Shown: piece after piece, positions 1 through 4,863 of the stretch | How positions within the stretch are numbered: the stretch's first letter is position 1 | Layout of the letters: each line of letters begins with the position of its first letter | Origin: an uncultured Oscillospiraceae bacterium | GTDB lineage: Bacteria > Bacillota > Clostridia > Oscillospirales > Oscillospiraceae | Direction of reading: 5' to 3' | Assembly: GCA_910579595.1 (NCBI GenBank) | Contig: CAJTVM010000113.1 | Span: forward strand, 1-7,811 | Length of the DNA: 7,811 bases | Made by a program: the position numbers and the translations under genes | The notes under the pieces: model-generated | Told to the model about the DNA's origin: nothing | The model's input: only the letters and a program-made list of their open reading frames with translations | The model's database searches: none

Positions 1-280
1 AGCCGGGGACATAGGGGGCCTGGAAGCCCGTCATATTCTTGTACTTGACGATGATGTCCTTGAGAATTTTGTTCATGGCGGTGCCGATGTGGATGTTGCC
101 GTTGGCATACGGGGGGCCGTCGTGGAGGACGAACCTGGGCTTGCCCGCGTTCTTGTCCATCAGCTTGTGGTAGGTCACTCTGGCCCATTCGGGGTTGAGC
201 ATCTCCGGCTCACGCTTGGGCAGGCCCGCCCGCATGGGGAAGCCAGTTTTGGGCAGGTGGACGGTCTGATTGTAATCCAT
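1..280 (-). CDS. ileS: Isoleucyl-tRNA synthetase, N-terminal part (runs off the left edge)
   Basis: Class I aminoacyl-tRNA synthetase that charges tRNA-Ile with isoleucine in the cytoplasm. Only the first 93 codons are present. Residues 53-63 (HDGPPYANGNI) are the classic IleRS approach to the HIGH signature, which reads HIGT at residues 64-67 and is followed by NKILKDIIVKY, matching IleRS rather than ValRS or LeuRS. The frame ends in YVPG, the start of the conserved YVPGWD(T/C)HG block. The ATG at 280-278 is supported by an AAAGGAG ribosome site 8 nt upstream. The editing domain, KMSKS loop and zinc-binding C-terminus lie outside the window. An isoleucine T-box lies upstream at about 954-1327, but it is separated from this start by two small genes. 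The last base of HIGH is substituted (Thr for His); I believe this variant occurs in other clostridial IleRS, but that is from memory. Confidence 0.95.
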   Translation of the reverse strand, partial: MDYNQTVHLPKTGFPMRAGLPKREPEMLNPEWARVTYHKLMDKNAGKPRFVLHDGPPYANGNIHIGTAMNKILKDIIVKYKNMTGFQAPYVPG

Positions 281-317
281 GGGTATTTCTCCTTTACAAT
301 AGTTGTCGGTTCGTCAG

Positions 318-400
318 TTCGCCCTCGCCGGGCGGGCGTTCCTTTTTCTTGAAAGAAGAAGGAACCGAAAAAGAACTTGAACCGCGAAACTTCGTTTCGC
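318..400. repeat. Palindromic intergenic element between xre and ileS
   Basis: The 127-nt gap between the xre stop and the ileS start contains stacked palindromes. There is a perfect 7-bp hairpin with a 3-nt loop at 384-400 (GCGAAAC/GTTTCGC), a 13-pair hairpin with one mismatch at 338-365 (GTTCC...GGAAC), and a GC-rich stretch with short inverted repeats at 320-338. Neither hairpin is followed by a proper T-tract on the minus strand, so it does not look like an efficient terminator, and xre transcription could continue into ileS. The compact multi-hairpin form is typical of dispersed intergenic repeats. No second full copy occurs in this window, so the repeat label is inference. Confidence 0.4.
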
Positions 401-407
401 TCTGGGG

Positions 408-617
408 TTATTTGCGGTGATCGCTTCGGCCCAGCAGATAGTCGGTGGTGACGTCATAAAAATCTGCCATCCGGCACAGCACGGATGTGTTTGGCTCACG
501 TTTTCCCTGCTCGTAATTACAATATGCGCTCATACTGATGTCCAGCGCAACGGCAACGTGTTCCTGCCGAAGGTTTCTTTCCTTCCGAAGCTCTTTCAAT
601 CTTTCTGCTAATTTCAT
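408..617 (-). CDS. Small Xre-family (HTH_3) transcriptional regulator
   Basis: A 69-residue protein that is almost entirely one Cro/C1-type helix-turn-helix domain. The first helix is LAERLKELRKERN (residues 3-15). The HTH core runs about 17-42 (RQEHVAVALDIS, then SAYCNYEQGKREP), followed by the typical C-terminal helix and the DFYDVTTDYLLGRSD signature (about 52-66) seen in many Firmicutes Xre proteins. There is no ligand-binding or protease domain, so it probably acts as a dimeric DNA-binding repressor. The ATG at 617-615 is preceded by AAGGGGG 5 nt upstream. It is divergent from the 85-aa gene at 698, and the intergenic region carries overlapping promoters and an inverted repeat, so autoregulation and repression of that gene are likely but inferred. 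It lies in the ileS direction with no clear terminator between, so it may be cotranscribed with ileS. Confidence 0.92.
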   Translation of the reverse strand: MKLAERLKELRKERNLRQEHVAVALDISMSAYCNYEQGKREPNTSVLCRMADFYDVTTDYLLGRSDHRK

Positions 618-627
618 AATAACCCCC

Positions 628-656
628 TTGACAAGGTTTATTTGAGGTATTATAAT
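628..656 (+). promoter_or_regulatory. Perfect-consensus sigma-A promoter of the 85-aa gene
   Basis: TTGACA at 628-633 and TATAAT at 651-656 are separated by exactly 17 nt (634-650), which is the full housekeeping consensus. The predicted start is near 663, giving a leader of about 35 nt to the ATG at 698. The -35 box overlaps the ribosome site of the divergent xre gene. So strong a promoter on a small accessory gene suggests that it is normally repressed, which fits the inverted repeat laid over it. Confidence 0.85.
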
Positions 657-671
657 CGAATTAGTTCAAAT
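640..671. promoter_or_regulatory. Candidate Xre operator (inverted repeat over the divergent promoters)
   Basis: The half-sites ATTTGAGGTA (640-649) and TAGTTCAAAT (662-671) are inverted copies matching at 8 of 10 positions, with 12 nt between them. The repeat spans the spacer, the -10 and the predicted start of the plus-strand promoter, as well as the shared -10 of the minus-strand promoter. A dimeric Xre repressor bound here would block both. The repeat is directly visible. Its role as the operator of the adjacent Xre protein is inferred from position. Confidence 0.5.
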
Positions 672-676
672 GAGAA
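649..676 (-). promoter_or_regulatory. Probable promoter of the xre gene
   Basis: On the minus strand a perfect TATAAT (654-649) is preceded, with a 16-nt spacer, by TTCTCA (676-671), which matches the -35 consensus at 4 of 6 positions. The -10 lies in the 8-bp perfect palindrome ATTATAAT (649-656), so the same bases also form the -10 of the opposing promoter. Transcription would start near 642, leaving a leader of about 25 nt before the xre ATG. The weak -35 suggests a modest promoter. Confidence 0.5.
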
Positions 677-697
677 AATTATAAGGATGTGTATAAC

Positions 698-955
698 ATG
701 GACGATATACTCGATATGCTGATGCAGGAGATCGAACGGAACGCGTTCCCATATTTTTACGACAAGCCGGAATACCGCCAACAGCGGTTTCAGGCGTTAC
801 TACACACAAACTGGCTGAGAGAACGCTTAGACGAGGAAGAAATGGCACATCTGGAAAAGGCGCTGGAAGCGGAATTGCGCATTGACACCCTGGAGCGGGA
901 GGCCATGGCGCGCACCGCCCTGGCGGTGGGGATCCGCCTGGCCCTTCCGGCCTAA
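698..955 (+). CDS. Uncharacterised 85-residue protein, divergent from xre
   Basis: Function not recognised. The predicted protein is 85 residues, charged and mostly helical: an acidic N-terminus (MDDILDMLMQEIE), an aromatic patch NAFPYFYDKPEYR (about residues 15-27), a charged central helix RERLDEEEMAHLEKALEAEL (about 41-60), then a hydrophobic tail ending in AVGIRLALPA. There is no signal peptide, transmembrane segment, cysteine cluster or catalytic motif. The layout (short YDxPEYR region, helical middle, final xxGxRLAxxL) faintly resembles small clostridial/phage proteins grouped as DUF6809; this is from memory and unverified. I chose the ATG at 698 because AAGGA (683-687) lies 10 nt upstream; the in-frame GTG at 689 is too close to that site. 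The TAA overlaps the T-tract of the opposing T-box terminator. Position beside a divergent Xre gene under a consensus promoter suggests a repressed accessory or prophage-derived gene. Confidence 0.75.
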   Translation: MDDILDMLMQEIERNAFPYFYDKPEYRQQRFQALLHTNWLRERLDEEEMAHLEKALEAELRIDTLEREAMARTALAVGIRLALPA

Positions 956-992
956 AACAAAACGCCCCTGCCCCCAAAAGGAGACAAAGGCG
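954..992 (-). terminator. Intrinsic terminator of the isoleucine T-box
   Basis: On the minus strand, CGCCTTTGTCTCC (992-980) pairs with GGGGGCAGGGGCG (975-963) across a TTTT loop. All 13 pairs form, several as G-U, and the stem is followed by TTTTGTTTT (962-954). On the plus strand the G-U pairs become C-A mismatches and there is no T-tract, so it works only in the minus direction. The CTCC at its 5' arm is also needed by the T-box antiterminator, so the two structures are mutually exclusive. Confidence 0.88.
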
Positions 993-1033
993 CAAACCCC
1001 TGCGGTACCACTCCAATTCCATAGAAGCGCTGA

Positions 1034-1165
1034 GCCGTCGTGAGCAGCGGGCTAAGACCGGAGCGGAGCGAAATGGCCGAAACCGCCAAAGGCGGCGCAG
1101 GACAATTTGCGCAGTCGGAGGGCTTAGAACCGCGTCGCGAACAGGCGAAGCGTGACAACTACGGC
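1034..1165 (-). other. Extra structured domain inside the T-box leader
   Basis: About 132 nt lie between the conserved stem II region and the antiterminator, where many T-box leaders have only a short linker or small stem III. It is closed by GCCGT/ACGGC (1165-1161 with 1038-1034). A second helix pairs GCGG-CTAAG (1047-1056) with CTTAG-CCGC (1123-1133) around a small G/AA internal loop. Inside are two local hairpins, CCGCC/GGCGG around AAA (about 1083-1095) and GCGCA/TGCGC (1095-1112). These share base 1095, so at most one forms in full. It contains no convincing gene. It could be an enlarged stem III or an inserted palindromic repeat; the sequence alone does not decide. Confidence 0.6.
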
Positions 1166-1348
1166 ACTCATTTACGCGGTAACGGGCGTTCCCGGCGGAG
1201 CCTACTGGCGCAATGCGTTCGGTCCGCGGCTCGCAGGGGATATTCGCCGGATTTGCCCCGCCGCCCTCGCACCATGCGGGCGGCTCTCTGAGAGGTTTGT
1301 GTCCGGTTACTCGTCCTGTTCAAAGCCTGTGGCAACATTTATGCTGTC

Positions 1349-1377
1349 AGCGTCCGCTCCGTCACGGAGCGGACGCT
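1349..1377 (-). other. Perfect 13-bp hairpin at the predicted 5' end of the T-box transcript
   Basis: AGCGTCCGCTCCG and CGGAGCGGACGCT are perfect inverted copies around a 3-nt loop. The hairpin begins about where transcription from the -10 at 1389-1384 should start, so it would sit at the extreme 5' end of the leader RNA and could protect it from 5' exonuclease attack. On the minus strand it is followed by GACAGCATAAATG, not a T-tract, so it is not a standard terminator for mfd. A factor-dependent or 3'-end-stabilising role for mfd mRNA remains possible. Confidence 0.6.
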
Positions 1378-1383
1378 ATTTAT

Positions 1384-1410
1384 ATTATAGGCGAAAGGCA
1401 GATTTGTCAA
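1384..1410 (-). promoter_or_regulatory. Promoter of the T-box/ileS leader
   Basis: On the minus strand, a consensus TTGACA (1410-1405) is followed by TATAATATA. TATAAT (1389-1384) gives a 15-nt spacer, and the overlapping TAATAT gives 17 nt. The start would be near 1377, about 50 nt before T-box stem I. The promoter lies 30 bp after the mfd stop codon, so the leader appears to have its own promoter. No intrinsic terminator for mfd is visible before it, so mfd readthrough may also enter the leader. Confidence 0.75.
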
Positions 1411-1439
1411 CCGTTTTCCGGGAAAAAGGTGCACAAGGT

Positions 1440-4400
1440 TTATTTTGCACTCCCCTGGCTGGTCTGGGCGTACCGCTCCACCGCCTGGGAGGCCATGCGC
1501 AGGGGATCTTCCCCCTTTTTCAGCTTCAGCGTCAGGCTGGGCTTGTCGCCGGGGGAGAACATCATCCGCCCGGGGTACTGCTGGGCCAGCAGGGAGATAC
1601 TTTCCAGTTCAAATTTCTCCAGGGTAAACACCAGGCTGCCGCCCTTCTGCGTGATTTCCACGATGGCGCACGCCGCCGCCTGCCCCCGGAGCAGGGCCAC
1701 GGAAATCAGGTTGTTCACCTGCCGGGGCGGGTCGCCGTAGCGGTCAATCAGCTCGTCGGTCATATCGTCGGCGTCCTCGCCGGTGCGGATCCGGGCGATC
1801 CGGCGGTAGAGATCCATGCGCTGGCCCGCGTCGGGCACGTACCGGTCGGGGATGGATGCCGCCACGGTGAGATCCACCGCGCACTCCGGGAGCTTGACGG
1901 GGGCCTCCCCTTTTTCGGTGAGCACCGCCTCCTCCAACAGCTTCAAGTACAAATCATAGCCCACGCTCATGAGGAACCCGGACTGCTCGGGGCCTAAGAG
2001 GTTGCCCGCGCCCCGGATCTCCAAATCCCGCATGGCGATTTTGAACCCGGAGCCGAACTCGGCGTACTCCCGGATGGCGCTTAGCCGCTTGGCGGCGATC
2101 TCGGTGAGCACCTTGCCCTGCCGGTAGGTCATGTAGGCGTAGGCCCGCCGGGGGGAGCGCCCCACCCGTCCCCGGATCTGGTGGAGCTGGGACAGGCCCA
2201 TCTTGTCCGCGTCCTCGATAATCAGGGTGTTCACATTGGCGATGTCGATGCCCGTCTCAATGATGGTGGTGCACACCAGGATGTCCACTTCGCCGTCGGA
2301 CACCCGGGTCATCACGTCGCCCAGCTCCTCCTGGCTCATTTTGCCGTGGCCCACGGCGATCTCCACGTCCTCCCCCAGCATCTCCTTGATCCGGGCGGCG
2401 GTGCGCTGGATGGTATCCACCCGGTTGTGGAGGTAGTACACCTGCCCGCCCCGCTCCAGCTCCCGGCGCATGGCGTCACACAGCACCGGCCAATCGTGCT
2501 CCAGCACGTAGGTCTGCACCGGTTGGCGGCTGGCGGGGGGCTCCTCGATGGCAGACATATCCCGGATGCCGCTTAGCGCCATATTCAAGGTGCGGGGGAT
2601 GGGGGTGGCGGACAGGGTGAGCACGTCCACCTGCTTGGACATCTCCTTTAAGCGTTCCTTGTGGGTGACGCCGAAGCGCTGCTCCTCGTCCACCACCAGC
2701 AGGCCCAAGTCCTTGAAACGCACGTCCTTTTGCAGCAGGCGGTGGGTACCGATGAGCACGTCCACCGATCCGTCCTCCACCCCGGCCAAGGTCTTTTTCA
2801 TCTGGGCGGAGGTGCGGAAGCGGCTGACCACCTCGATCTCCACCGGGTACTTGGCAAAACGGTCCCGGGCGGTGAGATAGTGCTGGCGGGCCAGCACGGT
2901 GGTGGGCACCAAAACCGCCGCCTGCTTGCCGTCCAGCACACATTTCATGATGGCCCGGAGGGCCACCTCGGTCTTGCCGTAGCCTACGTCGCCGCACAGC
3001 AGGCGGTCCATGGGCCGGGGTGCCTCCATGTCCCCCTTGATCTCCCGGATGGAGCGCAGCTGATCCTCCGTCTCGCTGTAGGGGAAATCCTCCTCAAACT
3101 CCTTCTGCCAGGGGCTGTCGGCGGAAAAGGCGTACCCCGGCTGGCGCTGGCGCTGGGCGTAGAGCTGGATCAGGCCCTTGGCCAAGTCCTTGACGGCTTT
3201 ACGGGTGCGGGCCTTGGCCTTTTCCCAGTCGGTCCCCCCCAGCTTGGACAGCTTTTTCTTTTCCGGATCGTCCCCGCCGCCGATATACTTGGCAATGGCG
3301 TCCAGCTGGGTGGCGGGGACGTACAGGGTGTCCGTCCCCGCGTAGGCCAGCTTCACATAGTCCTTTTCCACCCCGTCCACCGTCATCTTTACCATGCCCA
3401 CGAAGCGGCCGATGCCGTGGTGCTCGTGCACCACCAGATCCCCGGGGACCAGATCGGTGAAGGAATCCACCTTCCGCCTATCCGCGGCGTGCTTCAGGCG
3501 CTTGCCCTTCCGTTTCGGCTCGTTTGCCCCCTCCGTCAGCACGGCATAGGGACAGCCGATGTAGTCAAACCCGGCGGACAGCCCCCCCACGGCGATGGTG
3601 ATTCCCCCCGGCTGGGGCAAATCGTGGAGCTGAAAATCCACCGCCGAGCGCACCTTGCGCTCCCGCAGGAGGGATTGCAGATTCAGCGCCCGCTGCTCGC
3701 TGCCCACCAGCACCACCGCGCCAGTGTTGGCGTTTTGCAGCTGGATCAAATCGGAAGCCGCCGCGTCCAGGCTGGCCCCGAAGGAGGGCAGCTGCCGGCC
3801 CTGGGCGGTAATGATCTCCTTGGGGGGGAGCGGCGCGGCGGAGGTGGTGAAGGAATCCAAAAAACACATGGCGTGGTGGCCCAGGACGGCCATGAGATCG
3901 TCCATCCCGGCGGCAAAGACGGCGTGCCTGCCGTCCACCGCGCCATTTTCCATGAGGGTTTTCACGTCCTCCCCCAGCTGCCACAGCCAATTTTTGCCCC
4001 GCTCCGCCACCCGGCTGGACTCAGAGAAGCACACGATGGCGTCCGGGGGCAGGTGGTGGGCGGCGGTGGCCAGCTTGTCATACCGGGCAGGGAGCCTGTT
4101 GTCCCCCAGCCGTTCCCACTGGCCGTTTTCGCCCCGGATGGGGAGAAGCTCGCTCACCGGGAGGAACACCGCCTTGTCCAGCTTGCCCGTCCGCCGCTGG
4201 GAGGATACGTCGAACAATCCCATGGAGTCCACATCGGTATCCCAGAACTCCACCCGCACCGGGTTGTCGAAGCCGGGGGAAAATACGTCCAGGATGCCTC
4301 CCCGCAGGGCGAACTGGCCCACACCCTCCACCTGCTGGCAGCGGGTGTAGCCCAGCGCCGCCAGGCGGTCGGCCAGCGCGTCAATGTTGTAGCTGCCGTC

Positions 4401-4829
4401 GGCCCTGATCTCCACCATATGGGCGGAAAGCTCCTCCGGGGGAAGGGTGCGCTGGAGCAGCCCCTCCACCGTGGCGGCGATGAGCTTTGTTTTTCCCAGG
4501 GCCATAGCGTGGAAGGCGGCAAGGCGCTGGTGCTCCCACTGGCGGGAGGCCACCGCCCCCTGGTGGAACAGGAACTCCCGCGCCCCGATGAGGGTGGCGG
4601 GTTCCCCGGTCAGCGCCGTCACGTCGGCGGCAAGCCGGTTACACTCCGCCTCGTCGGCGCACACCAGCACCACCGGCATCCCCAGGCGTTCCAGCAGCCC
4701 CGCCGCGAAATGCGCCCGGTGCACCGGGGACAAGCCGGACACCTCCACCGGGGACCGGCCATTTTCCAGCGCCGATTCCAGCCGGAGGTAGTCCGGCACC
4801 TTTTCCAAAATGTTCAACAGCAGTTTCAT
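1440..4829 (-). CDS. mfd: Transcription-repair coupling factor Mfd
   Basis: An ATP-driven dsDNA translocase that pushes RNA polymerase stalled at lesions off DNA and recruits UvrA for nucleotide excision repair. Length is 1129 residues, normal for the family. The UvrB-like N-terminal module (about 1-340) includes VEGVGQFALRGGILDVFSPG (167-186) and the VEFWDTDVDSMGLFD block (193-207). Its first domain lacks a Walker A motif, as is usual in Mfd. The RNA polymerase-interacting domain is at about 455-530 (PGDLVVHEHHGIGRF, YVKLAYAGTDTLYVP). The RecG-like motor has Walker A GDVGYGKTE (613-621), DEEQ (714-717), SATPIPRT (740-747) and QIRGRVGRSPRR (884-895), followed by the TRG region. The C-terminal regulatory domain D7 covers about 980-1129. 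The ATG at 4829-4827 has GAGG 8 nt upstream. It starts 34 nt after the pcrA stop with no terminator between, indicating an operon. No motif is missing and no frameshift is visible. Confidence 0.97.
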   Translation of the reverse strand: MKLLLNILEKVPDYLRLESALENGRSPVEVSGLSPVHRAHFAAGLLERLGMPVVLVCADEAECNRLAADVTALTGEPATLIGAREFLFHQGAVASRQWEHQRLAAFHAMALGKTKLIAATVEGLLQRTLPPEELSAHMVEIRADGSYNIDALADRLAALGYTRCQQVEGVGQFALRGGILDVFSPGFDNPVRVEFWDTDVDSMGLFDVSSQRRTGKLDKAVFLPVSELLPIRGENGQWERLGDNRLPARYDKLATAAHHLPPDAIVCFSESSRVAERGKNWLWQLGEDVKTLMENGAVDGRHAVFAAGMDDLMAVLGHHAMCFLDSFTTSAAPLPPKEIITAQGRQLPSFGASLDAAASDLIQLQNANTGAVVLVGSEQRALNLQSLLRERKVRSAVDFQLHDLPQPGGITIAVGGLSAGFDYIGCPYAVLTEGANEPKRKGKRLKHAADRRKVDSFTDLVPGDLVVHEHHGIGRFVGMVKMTVDGVEKDYVKLAYAGTDTLYVPATQLDAIAKYIGGGDDPEKKKLSKLGGTDWEKAKARTRKAVKDLAKGLIQLYAQRQRQPGYAFSADSPWQKEFEEDFPYSETEDQLRSIREIKGDMEAPRPMDRLLCGDVGYGKTEVALRAIMKCVLDGKQAAVLVPTTVLARQHYLTARDRFAKYPVEIEVVSRFRTSAQMKKTLAGVEDGSVDVLIGTHRLLQKDVRFKDLGLLVVDEEQRFGVTHKERLKEMSKQVDVLTLSATPIPRTLNMALSGIRDMSAIEEPPASRQPVQTYVLEHDWPVLCDAMRRELERGGQVYYLHNRVDTIQRTAARIKEMLGEDVEIAVGHGKMSQEELGDVMTRVSDGEVDILVCTTIIETGIDIANVNTLIIEDADKMGLSQLHQIRGRVGRSPRRAYAYMTYRQGKVLTEIAAKRLSAIREYAEFGSGFKIAMRDLEIRGAGNLLGPEQSGFLMSVGYDLYLKLLEEAVLTEKGEAPVKLPECAVDLTVAASIPDRYVPDAGQRMDLYRRIARIRTGEDADDMTDELIDRYGDPPRQVNNLISVALLRGQAAACAIVEITQKGGSLVFTLEKFELESISLLAQQYPGRMMFSPGDKPSLTLKLKKGEDPLRMASQAVERYAQTSQGSAK

Positions 4830-4863
4830 AGGGTTAACCTCAAAAAAGGATTGAATGCCATTG

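Larger units (their letters stand above)
954..1327 (-). ncRNA. T-box riboswitch leader, isoleucine-specific (AUC specifier)
   Basis: A cis-acting RNA that senses uncharged tRNA. On the minus strand, stem I is closed by GGCT (1327-1324) with AGCC (1231-1228). It contains the GACGAGTA motif (1315-1308), CAGAGAGCCG (1290-1281) and TGGTGCGAG (1274-1266), all characteristic of T-box stem I. The specifier loop reads GAA-T-ATC (1245-1239), giving codon AUC for isoleucine. A stem II / IIA-B type block lies at about 1206-1163 (AGTAGGCTCC, CCCGTTACC). The T-box sequence is AGTGGTACCGC (1012-1002). Its TGGT would pair with the acceptor end ACCA, consistent with discriminator A73 of tRNA-Ile. The antiterminator pairs GGAG with the CTCC that otherwise forms the terminator at 954-992. 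The nearest downstream synthetase on this strand is ileS, but it starts 674 nt past the terminator. The leader is longer than usual because of an extra domain at 1034-1165. Confidence 0.92.

Noticed and set aside
384..400. Hairpin after xre as its intrinsic terminator
   Set aside because: On the minus strand it is followed by GGTTCAAG before any T-rich run, so the required immediate U-tract is absent.
689..697. GTG at 689 as the start of the 85-aa protein
   Set aside because: The AAGGA site ends at 687, leaving almost no spacing. The ATG at 698 has a normal 10-nt spacing.
408..955. Xre/85-aa pair as a classical type II toxin-antitoxin system
   Set aside because: The genes are divergent rather than overlapping in one operon, and the 85-aa protein shows no RelE, HigB, MazF, HipA or similar motif. 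Kept only as an untested possibility.
666..1158. Minus-strand open frames across the 85-aa gene and the T-box terminator (118 and 68 codons)
   Set aside because: They cross an intrinsic terminator and T-box motifs, lack ribosome sites and encode Pro/Cys/Arg-rich low-information sequence.
1152..1997. A 281-codon plus-strand open frame across the T-box promoter and the mfd 3' end
   Set aside because: It overlaps conserved T-box stems and then runs antisense to the Mfd C-terminal domain. No ribosome site or recognisable protein motif.
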